From the NCBI GenBank assembly GCA_030529125.1, contig JAUMXP010000005.1, positions 1 to 21,446 of the forward strand: DNA of 21,446 nucleotides, written 5' to 3'. A program made the translations under genes and the position numbers. The notes beneath the pieces were generated by a model. It did no database searches, was not told the origin of the DNA, and was given only the letters and a program-made list of their open reading frames with translations. Positions 13,582-20,800 of the stretch are shown piece after piece (the stretch's first letter is position 1; each line of letters begins with the position of its first letter). This DNA is from Eubacteriales bacterium. Its GTDB lineage: Bacteria > Bacillota > Clostridia > Oscillospirales > Acutalibacteraceae.

Positions 13582-15714
13582 ATGGATTTATATCTTGTAA
13601 TTGCGACCTTCGTGGGTGCGCTTTTAGCTATCGTTTTTGCGATTATTATGGCTAAAAGAGTACTTAGATTTGACGAAGGTACAGAAAAAATGAAGAGTAT
13701 CTCTGCATCTATCCGTAAGGGTGCTAATGCGTATCTGAAGAGACAGTACACTATCGTATCTATCTTCTTTGTTGGTATGTTTGCTATCCTTTCTGTTATG
13801 GCGCTGTTTGACATGCTCACACCTTATGTACCGTTTGCGTTCATCACAGGTGGTTTCTTCTCAGGTCTGTCAGGCTTTATCGGCATGAAGATTGCGACAG
13901 CTGCCAATGCCAGAACAGCTAACGCTTGTAGAGTAGGTCTTAACAAGGGTTTAAGAGTTGCGTTCTCTGCAGGTTCTGTAATGGGCTTTACAGTAGTAGG
14001 TTTAGGCCTTTTAGATATTTCTATCTGGTTCTTCCTGCTCAGATTTGTATTTGATATCGATGACCCATCGCTTATCACAAGTACTATGCTGACATTCGGT
14101 ATGGGTGCTTCATCTATGGCGTTGTTTGCTCGTGTAGGTGGCGGTATCTTCACAAAAGCTGCTGACGTTGGTGCTGACCTTGTTGGTAAGGTTGAGGCTG
14201 GTATCCCTGAAGACGACCCACGTAACCCTGCATGTATCGCTGATAACGTAGGCGATAACGTAGGTGACGTTGCAGGTATGGGTGCTGACCTTTACGAGTC
14301 ATACGTTGGCTCAGTTATCTCAGCTTCTGCACTCGGTGTTGCTGCTTTTGCACAAGTCGAGGGCAAGGGTATGGCATTTGGTTTCAAGGCTATGGCTATA
14401 CCAATGCTTATTGCTGCTGTTGGTATTATTTGTTCAATTCTTGGTACTTTCTTTGTACGTACAAAAGAAAATGCTACACAGAAAATGTTACTCAAGTCAC
14501 TTTCACGTGGTACAAACCTCGCTGCTATCATCATAGCAGGCGCTGCTTTCCCTATTATCTATTTCATCTTAGGTGATGGCAGTATGAGCAACATTGGTTA
14601 CTATTTCGCTATTTTAGCAGGCTTAGTTGCAGGTGTGCTCATAGGTCTATCTACCGAATATTTCACATCCGATTCGTACAAGCCTACTAAGAACCTCGCT
14701 TCTAAGTCAGAGACTGGTTCTGCTACAATTATTATCGGCGGTTTAGGTTTAGGTATGCTCTCAACCGTACTCCCTATCGTAATTGTTGGCGCTTGTATTC
14801 TTGTTGCATACTACATATCAACGGGCTCACTTACAGAATCAAGTGGTCCTTCAGGCGGTCTTTACGGTATCGCTCTTGCTGCTGTTGGTATGCTCTCTAC
14901 ATTAGGTATTACACTCGCAACCGACGCTTACGGCCCTGTAGCTGATAACGCAGGCGGTATCGCTGAGATGTCAGGTCTTGAGCCTGAAGTAAGACAGAGA
15001 ACTGACGCACTCGATGCTCTTGGTAACACAACTGCTGCTACAGGTAAGGGCTTCGCTATCGGTTCTGCAGCGCTCACAGCGCTCGCACTCATCGCTTCAT
15101 ATATCGATAAGACAGGCTTTAAATATGAAGCGTTCGATATCATGGATCCATGCGTACTTGTAGGTATCTTTGTAGGTGCTTGCTTACCGTTTGTATTTGC
15201 AGCGCTCACTATGAACGCTGTAGGTAGAGCAGCTCAGTCAGTTGTTATCGAAGTTAGACGCCAGTTCAAGAAGATAGTTGGTCTTTTAGACGGAAAGGCT
15301 GAGGCTGACTACGCTCGTTGCGTAGACCTATGTACAAAGGCGAGCTTGAAGGAAATGATCCTTCCAACTGTTGTTGCTGTTGTAACACCTGTTTTAGTTG
15401 GTCTTATCTTAGGTGTAGACGGTGTTGTAGGTATGCTCGGTGGCGCTACTGTTACAGGCTTCTTGCTTGCTATCTTCATGTCAAACTCAGGTGGCGCATG
15501 GGATAACGCTAAGAAGTACATCGAAAGTGGCGTACACGGTGGTAAGGGTAGTGATCAGCACAAGGCTGCTGTTGTTGGTGACACAGTCGGCGATCCATTC
15601 AAGGATACATCAGGTCCTGCTATCAACATCCTCATCAAGCTGCTCTCTATGGTATCTATCGTATTTGCAGGTCTTGTTATGGCATCACCAATCGCAAACT
15701 ACTTCTTCGGTTAA
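13582..15714 (+). CDS. hppA: Membrane-bound ion-translocating pyrophosphatase, K+-dependent type
   Basis: A 710-residue integral membrane enzyme with about 16 spans that splits pyrophosphate and pumps H+ or Na+ out of the cytoplasm, saving energy in anaerobes. The pyrophosphate site is visible: TKAADVGADLVGKVEAGIPE, then the repeated aspartates of DNVGDNVGDVAGMGADLYES (from D221), and a C-terminal set GDTVGDPFKDTSGPAINILI. GNTTAATGKG (481-490) has Ala and Gly where K+-independent enzymes have Lys and Thr, so it should be K+-dependent. Whether it moves Na+ or H+ I cannot settle by eye. The longest frame begins at 13516 without a valid start codon and covers the promoter, so the ATG at 13582 is used. 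Codon choice looks strongly biased (GCT, GGT), suggesting high expression. Confidence 0.97.
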   Translation: MDLYLVIATFVGALLAIVFAIIMAKRVLRFDEGTEKMKSISASIRKGANAYLKRQYTIVSIFFVGMFAILSVMALFDMLTPYVPFAFITGGFFSGLSGFIGMKIATAANARTANACRVGLNKGLRVAFSAGSVMGFTVVGLGLLDISIWFFLLRFVFDIDDPSLITSTMLTFGMGASSMALFARVGGGIFTKAADVGADLVGKVEAGIPEDDPRNPACIADNVGDNVGDVAGMGADLYESYVGSVISASALGVAAFAQVEGKGMAFGFKAMAIPMLIAAVGIICSILGTFFVRTKENATQKMLLKSLSRGTNLAAIIIAGAAFPIIYFILGDGSMSNIGYYFAILAGLVAGVLIGLSTEYFTSDSYKPTKNLASKSETGSATIIIGGLGLGMLSTVLPIVIVGACILVAYYISTGSLTESSGPSGGLYGIALAAVGMLSTLGITLATDAYGPVADNAGGIAEMSGLEPEVRQRTDALDALGNTTAATGKGFAIGSAALTALALIASYIDKTGFKYEAFDIMDPCVLVGIFVGACLPFVFAALTMNAVGRAAQSVVIEVRRQFKKIVGLLDGKAEADYARCVDLCTKASLKEMILPTVVAVVTPVLVGLILGVDGVVGMLGGATVTGFLLAIFMSNSGGAWDNAKKYIESGVHGGKGSDQHKAAVVGDTVGDPFKDTSGPAINILIKLLSMVSIVFAGLVMASPIANYFFG

Positions 15715-15733
15715 TATTAGTTTAATTGAATAT

Positions 15734-15770
15734 AAACAGCGTGTGGTTTTTTCTACACGCTGTTTTTTAT
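15734..15770 (+). terminator. Intrinsic terminator of hppA
   Basis: Perfect 11-bp stem AAACAGCGTGT (15734-15744) / ACACGCTGTTT (15755-15765), a 10-nt loop, then a T-run. Confidence 0.92.
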
Positions 15771-15776
15771 TTTTGT

Positions 15777-15805
15777 TTGCAAGTTGAAGGCAAAGGGAGT
15801 ATAAT
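15777..15805 (+). promoter_or_regulatory. Sigma-A promoter of the mini-dockerin gene
   Basis: TTGCAA (15777-15782), exactly 17 nt, TATAAT (15800-15805), 32 nt before the ATG at 15838. The same hexamer pair and spacer (TTGCAA-17-TATAAT) precede the large dockerin-glycosidase gene at 21377-21405. Confidence 0.75.
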
Positions 15806-15837
15806 TAAAGTTATAAAATACACGCGGAGGTATTATT

Positions 15838-15954
15838 ATGAAGAAACTCATAGCTTTAGTTTTAGCAGCTGATGCTGACTCAGACGGCGAAATTACTGTG
15901 CTTGACGCTTCATTAATTCAGCTTTACTTAGTAGGCAAGAAGGAGCTTGGTTGA
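15838..15954 (+). CDS. 38-residue mini-dockerin: signal-peptide start joined to one Ca2+-binding dockerin repeat
   Basis: A very short gene. Residues 1-10 are MKKLIALVLA, the beginning of a typical signal peptide. They run straight into DADSDGEITVLDASLIQLYL (12-31), one half of a type I dockerin: a calcium loop with D12, D14, D16, G17, D23 followed by the S-L-I-Q recognition helix, ending in VGKKELG. A normal dockerin has two such repeats, and a normal signal peptide needs a longer hydrophobic core and a cleavage site. The simplest reading is an internal in-frame deletion in a gene for a small dockerin protein. Yet the gene keeps GGAGG 7 nt before the ATG, a consensus promoter and a terminator, so it is probably transcribed. 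It could be a relic or a genuine micropeptide. Confidence 0.65.
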   Translation: MKKLIALVLAADADSDGEITVLDASLIQLYLVGKKELG

Positions 15955-15976
15955 TTAACTTAATAGCGTATTTTAG

Positions 15977-16007
15977 AGCCATGGTGGTTAAAACTGCCGT
16001 GGCTTTT
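15977..16007 (+). terminator. Probable intrinsic terminator of the mini-dockerin gene
   Basis: Stem AGCCATGG (15977-15984) / CCGTGGCT (15997-16004), 8 bp with one G-U pair, a 12-nt loop, then TTTT. Moderate strength. Confidence 0.65.
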
Positions 16008-16046
16008 CTGATATATTAAAGAATTTGGTACCTCGGCGCTTAATAT

Positions 16047-16175
16047 CACGCCTCGTAGTGCTGCGCTGATCCTCAAAAGTCCACGTACTCGATTAACCAC
16101 TATGCGGACACTTCGTGCCCTTATAGCAGTCCCATCTCGCACTCGACTTTCTGAGGGCTTCGCACCTCGGCGCTT
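16047..16175 (-). repeat. Structured dispersed repeat, copy B (inverted relative to copy A)
   Basis: About 129 nt, read on the minus strand. 16047-16084 is the exact reverse complement of 1776-1813 (38 of 38). The other edge, 16163-16175, is the complement of AAGCGCCGAGGTG. Between them is AAAGTCGAGTGCGAGATG, which also occurs at 1863-1880. The fold is CCTCA-G-AAAGTC pairing with GACTTTTGAGG (11 pairs with one bulged G), GCGCC with GGCGT, and an inner hairpin with 8 pairs (16123-16130 with 16096-16103) plus GGGCAC-GAA-GTGTCC at the tip. A further partial unit, AAGCGCCGAGGT, follows at about 16030-16041. Nothing else is known to be encoded here; an 86-residue minus-strand frame across it is just the repeat translated. 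Confidence 0.8.
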
Positions 16176-16207
16176 AAATTTCGAACAGGTGTTCGAATAT
16201 TTCGCAT

Positions 16208-16304
16208 AGAGAATTAACAATTACAGTCTGAAATCTTTTTTACGGAAAGAGAATTAACTATTACAGAATGCAAGTTTTTATTGTTCTATACGGAATTAAC
16301 GATT
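16208..16304 (+). repeat. Short phased direct repeats (GAATTAAC-based)
   Basis: AGAGAATTAACAATTACAG (16208-16226) recurs as AGAGAATTAACTATTACAG (16248-16266), 18 of 19 bases alike. A third, weaker copy GAATTAACGATT is at 16293-16304. The core GAATTAAC starts are 40 and 42 bp apart, close to four helical turns. This lies in the 497-nt gene-free stretch 15955-16451, which otherwise holds the mini-dockerin terminator, repeat B and an inverted repeat. The repeats are too few and too short-spaced to be CRISPR. They could be a protein-binding array or the relic of a tandem duplication. Confidence 0.7.
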
Positions 16305-16343
16305 GCTAAACTGTAAGTCAGATATATAAAGGTGTAACTGGAG

Positions 16344-16366
16344 TTTTAGCGCTCTGTCTGCTAAAA
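16344..16366. repeat. Short inverted repeat upstream of the 56-residue gene
   Basis: TTTTAGC (16344-16350) and GCTAAAA (16360-16366) form a perfect 7-bp inverted repeat with a 9-nt centre, about 86 nt before the GTG at 16452. It has no proper T-run, so it is not a good terminator. It could be an operator or leader hairpin. The AT-rich stretch after it holds candidate -10 boxes such as TATACT at 16414-16419, but no clear promoter. Confidence 0.4.
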
Positions 16367-16451
16367 TATAATTGTAAGATAAATAATACTTTTTACTTTT
16401 TATATATACTTTATATACTTTGGGATGAAATTTTAACAAGGAGATGATATT

Positions 16452-16622
16452 GTGCGTATTAAGGTATTAGGCGAGAAGGTCTCAGACAGAGATGCAAGAA
16501 TGTATGTAAACGAACTTGTGAAAGCACACCCTGAAAAAAGGATATCTGCGGTGGATATCATCGTTGAGGGAGATTTTATCAAAATCAAGTGCAAGTATGA
16601 AAAATTGGATTGCATTGCTTGA
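16452..16622 (+). CDS. Small conserved-looking protein of 56 residues, GTG start
   Basis: Starts VRIKVLGEKV (read as Met) and ends KYEKLDCIA. AAGGAG (16438-16443) sits 8 nt before the GTG, and a strong terminator begins 28 nt after the stop, so the unit looks complete and expressed. The likely structure is strand-helix-strand-strand: MRIKVLG, then helix SDRDARMYVNELVKAHP, then SAVDIIVEGDFIKIKCKYE. Two cysteines lie near the end. There is no signal peptide or membrane span. I do not recognise the family. It sits alone between the repeat-rich stretch and the cation exchanger gene. Its short length means it is easily missed by gene finders with a 60-residue cut-off. Confidence 0.7.
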   Translation: MRIKVLGEKVSDRDARMYVNELVKAHPEKRISAVDIIVEGDFIKIKCKYEKLDCIA

Positions 16623-16649
16623 AATGAAAATGAATAACCGCCAAAACAC

Positions 16650-16678
16650 TCCTCCTGCTATTATGCAGGAGGATTTTT
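16650..16678 (+). terminator. Intrinsic terminator after the 56-residue gene
   Basis: Perfect 9-bp stem TCCTCCTGC (16650-16658) / GCAGGAGGA (16665-16673), loop TATTAT, then TTTTT. Confidence 0.93.
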
Positions 16679-16698
16679 GGTTTTATAATATCCTGTTC

Positions 16699-16727
16699 TT
16701 GACTTCGAAAAATCGCGAGTATATAAT
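16699..16727 (+). promoter_or_regulatory. Sigma-A promoter of the cation exchanger gene
   Basis: TTGACT (16699-16704), 17 nt, TATAAT (16722-16727). The leader is about 50 nt and contains a small inverted repeat GTTATT-TT-AATAAC. Confidence 0.8.
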
Positions 16728-16784
16728 TTATGCTTGTAGGTTATTTTAATAACAGCTTTTGGTTTTTTAGTATTGGAGGCTATT

Positions 16785-17729
16785 ATGGATTTATTCTGGA
16801 ATATAGTGTTGCTTTTGGTCGGTTTTGTTCTGCTTATCAAAGGCGCTGATTTCTTTGTAGACGGTAGCTCGTCTGTTGCAAAGCTACTGAAAGTTCCATC
16901 AATCGTTATTGGTCTGACGATAGTTGCACTAGGCACAAGCGCCCCTGAGGCAGCGGTCAGTATCACAGCTTCAGCTAGTGGTAGCAACGATATTGCTATC
17001 AGTAATGTAGTCGGCTCGAATATCTTTAACCTGCTTGTTGTAGTTGGTTCGTGCGCACTTATTAAACCTTTTGCTCCTGACAAAGCTATAATTAAGCGTG
17101 ATTACCCTGTTAACATAATTGCTAACGTGCTGATGCTCGGTCTTATGATACTCGGCAAAGCACTTGGAATGTTAGATGGTATAGCACTGCTTGTGCTTAT
17201 GGTATTGTACCTTGCATTCCTCGTTTTAGGTGCGGTGAAAAACCGCAAGGACTCAGAAGATAATATCAAAACTCTATCTCCAATACTGAGCATTATATTT
17301 ATTATCGGCGGACTTGCAGCTATTATCTTCGGTGGTAATCTCGTTGTAAACAACGCAACAGATATTGCTAAGTTCTTTGGCTGGAGCGACACCTTCATCG
17401 GCTTGACTATTGTAGCTCTCGGCACATCATTGCCTGAGCTTGTCACTAGCTGTGTTGCAGCAAGAAAAGGCGACAGCGGTTTAGCTATGGGTAATGTTAT
17501 TGGTTCAAATATCTTCAATATCATGTTTATACTTGGTATATCAAGTGCGATTTCACCAATCAAAGTTAACGATGAAGCTATAATTAACACTATAATTTTG
17601 CTTGCTGTTACTGTGTTTATTTTCCTATTCTGTTTAATCAGAAAGAGAATCGGTCGCGTAATGGCGCTTACAATGCTTTTGGCATACGCAGGATACACAA
17701 CTTATCTCATCTGCACAGCTAAAGCTTAA
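16785..17729 (+). CDS. Calcium/sodium antiporter, CaCA family (YrbG-like)
   Basis: A 314-residue inner-membrane exchanger with about 10 spans that moves Ca2+ (or a similar cation) against Na+ or H+. Its two inverted alpha-repeats are plain: LTIVALGTSAPEAAVS with NVVGSNIFNL in the first half, and LTIVALGTSLPELVTS with NVIGSNIFNI in the second. The glutamates of GTSAPE and GTSLPE are the transported-ion ligands in this family. The longest frame opens with a TTG at 16773 that overlaps the ribosome site. The ATG at 16785, 5 nt after GGAGG, is preferred. It has its own promoter and terminator. The exact ion is not determined from sequence. Confidence 0.95.
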   Translation: MDLFWNIVLLLVGFVLLIKGADFFVDGSSSVAKLLKVPSIVIGLTIVALGTSAPEAAVSITASASGSNDIAISNVVGSNIFNLLVVVGSCALIKPFAPDKAIIKRDYPVNIIANVLMLGLMILGKALGMLDGIALLVLMVLYLAFLVLGAVKNRKDSEDNIKTLSPILSIIFIIGGLAAIIFGGNLVVNNATDIAKFFGWSDTFIGLTIVALGTSLPELVTSCVAARKGDSGLAMGNVIGSNIFNIMFILGISSAISPIKVNDEAIINTIILLAVTVFIFLFCLIRKRIGRVMALTMLLAYAGYTTYLICTAKA

Positions 17730-17751
17730 TCTATAATCTGAGCATAAAGAA

Positions 17752-17784
17752 AGCACCACAGGTTTTCCTGTGGTGCTCTTTTAT
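17752..17784. terminator. Bidirectional intrinsic terminator
   Basis: Perfect 11-bp stem AGCACCACAGG (17752-17762) / CCTGTGGTGCT (17767-17777) with a TTTT loop and a T-rich tail (CTTTTATT). It separates the exchanger gene from the convergent dockerin-glycosidase gene. Confidence 0.92.
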
Positions 17785-17801
17785 TGTTGTGTAAACTAAT
17801 T

Positions 17802-20800
17802 TTATTTATTTTTGTATGTACCGATGCCTAAGCCGTCATCAAATTTAGCAACGTATCTCTGGATATATGTTGCGTCAACAACAGAAATTTCACCGTCGCT
17901 GTATACGTCAGCTGCGGTTTCATCGATATCAGCAGCGAGTTTTGCAACAGCACGCTGTACGAGTGTAGCGTCCATTACTACAACAGCACCGTTGCCGTCT
18001 GCGTCACCAAGCATATACTGAGCGCCTGCACCTGTGCAGATGTTGTCTGCCTTGTCGAGTACGAAGTAGTCGTACTGAACGTTGTTGTCAGGTCTGTACT
18101 GCTCAGAGCCGTATGTATGTGTATCCTGTGACATGTTAGTATCGTAGTAGTTAGCTTTGTCAAACTTAACAACGATTGTATGAGCACCTGCTGTGAGGTC
18201 AAGTAGCAGGTGTGTGCTTGTCTGGAAGTCGTAGTTTACAACAGGGAATACAAGCGCGCCTACGTCTTTACCGTCAACAAATACGGAACGGATAGCAGCA
18301 TTTGAGCAAGAAGTAGGGTCGTTAGAGCTGTAGTCGTTGTAGCATGCCCAGAACAGGTACTGACCAGCTTCTTCGATGTTAACATTGATTGTAAGAGCTC
18401 TGTCAACATTAGCAGCAAATGTATCTGTAACAACAGACTTACCTGATACAGTTGTTTTTGATAGGTTAGTGAGTGTGCAGCTTTCAGCTTCAATCTTGAT
18501 TCTACCCGGGCTGACAACGATAGGTCTTGACATCTCGCTCCATACGCCATCACGGGAGATAACAACAACTGAGTATGCACCGTAAACAGTAGGATCAATT
18601 GTGTAAGAATTTGTATTTACATCGATGTACTCAGAGCCTGTCCATACCTTGTATGTGCAGCCAGACTGAGCACCCCATGTAAGGGTGTTGCCTGTAAGCT
18701 TAGCAACAGGCATCTTAGGGCTGATTACGTGGTTTTTCTCATCGTTGAGGTTTACAGTTTCGTCATTATATTCGTTAGCACTTTCTTTGACTACGATGTC
18801 GATTTTGTAGTCGCCTGTAGCGCCGAATGGGAGTGTGTAGGATGTGCCTACGTTATCGCCGTTAACTGTGATAGAAACGATTTCACTGCCCTTACCTGTG
18901 AGTGAAAGGTCGATTGTAGCATCGCAGTATGTGTAGTTATCAATATAGAACGGACCTTCCATCCACTCAGGAACGTATGGCTCGAATGTAATGCCATCAG
19001 TATCGTAAATCATACCGAAGAGTACTTTGTAGTAACCAGAAAGTGTAGCAGCGATAGACCACAGCTGGTGGTTAACGTGGATACCTTCACCTGTTGTGAA
19101 GTCTACAACCTCTTTGTTTACAAGAGATGTAGCAGCTGCTGTGATACATGAGTTCCAGATTTCTTCTGAGAGCTCATCGTAGCCGTGCTGTGCTCCTGCG
19201 AGCATGAGCTGTGCTTCCCAACCTGGCCATACACCACGGTTGTGGTAGATTCTGTCTTTGTGCTCGAGGTCACCCTGCTTGTTAGGGTAAACTACGTTTG
19301 CACCGTAAGTTACGAGTGGGTAGTTTTCTGCGATAGAATCGAGTTGTTCCTGTGAACCGATGTTAAACCATAAAGCGTAGCCGTTAGCGATACAGTCAAT
19401 CTTGTATGCAAGTGGTGCGCCCATGTAGCTTGGATATTCCCAAGCAGCGTATGCGCCTAATTCATCGTGCCACAGTCTTTCTGTAACTGCTTTGTACAGA
19501 GCGTCATATTTTTCCTGTAAATATGCTTTGTCTGATTTACCTAAGATGTCAGCAGTCTCGATCATTCTCTGGAGTACGCCGAGGTAAATCATATTAACAG
19601 AAGCAGCCTTACCTTCTGCAATGTTAGCGAGAGATTCTTCAACCTCGTTGCCCATCCAGTCAGGATATGTCTGTGAACGCCAGTCAAGACCGCAGGTCTC
19701 ACCCTTCATAAGGCCTGACTCAGCATCCCATACTGTGTTGTAGTCCTGCTTGATGTTATCAAGACAGATGTCGTAGAAATATTCAAGAACAGACTCATCG
19801 CCAGTTGAGAGGTAGATCTCCCATACAGAGAGGTATGTGATGATCTTGTCAGTTGATACAGGGTAAGAACCGCCTGTACCTGTGTCTTCTTCAAATACCT
19901 TGAAGCCGTTGAAGTGAACAACCTTTTCTTTAGCACAGTTGAGAGAAATCTCAGGATAAATAGCAGCTAAAGAGAATTCGCATGCCATAGCTGTATCACG
20001 AGTCCATACCTTTCTCCATGTTTCACCTGTGTAGAAAGCTGTACCGAATTCTGACTGGAACTTGTTGATAACTGTTTCTTCCATAGAGAGGTTGTATACA
20101 GCCTCAGCTAAAGGTGTATTAGGAGCACGGAAAACAGGCATATCAGAAGTTTTCTTTGTCTGTGTCCATGTTTTAGCTGTGCCTGATGTATTAGATGTGA
20201 TAGAAGTAGCTGAGTTTGCTTTCGCTGTACCCTTAGTATCCTCGACTCTGTCAGGATAGAGAGTGTAGCCGTAGTTGTATACATAGTCAAGATCGATTAC
20301 AAATTGTGAGCTTAAGTAGAAAGCAGGAACGTAGTTTGCAGCAGCGTAACCGTTCTGAGCTTCTGTGTTGATAGCAGCTAAATCAGTGTAAGCGCTTAAG
20401 ATACGGTACTTACCTGTAGACATATCTATCATCCACTTGCCTTGGTTTGTGTTTCCATCAGGGGCAGCAAGAACATCTGTGCCTGAAATGTAGATGTAGT
20501 TACCTGTTTTTGCGTTCTGGATGTAGCAAACCTGTGGATCTTCTGTAGGGATAAAGTTCCATGTTGTGTTAGCTGTAGCAAAGTTAGCAGAATTGATGCT
20601 GATGTAAGCGAGCTTGCCGTCTTTCTCGCAAAGCACCTGATCAACGTGGTCGCTCCAAGCACTCTGGATAGAAACGTTCTGCTGGATTTTGTCGAATGTG
20701 TAGAAGTTCTTTGTGTCGCCTGAAATAACAGTTGCGTTGTATGCACCTGTTAAAGCGTTTACTTCAAAGAGAATCTGGCTTTCCTTAGAAAGTGTGATTT

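Noticed and set aside
15960..16220. 86-residue minus-strand open frame
   Set aside because: It is repeat B read as protein: its arginine-rich middle comes from the structured repeat, and it has no ribosome site or promoter.
16208..16304. CRISPR array
   Set aside because: Only two good copies and one weak copy with AT-rich gaps of about 20 nt; no dyad typical of CRISPR repeats and no cas genes nearby.
16661..17083. 140-residue minus-strand open frame opposite the cation exchanger
   Set aside because: It lies antisense to a well-conserved membrane protein gene, has low-complexity Ser/Thr/Pro composition and no ribosome site.
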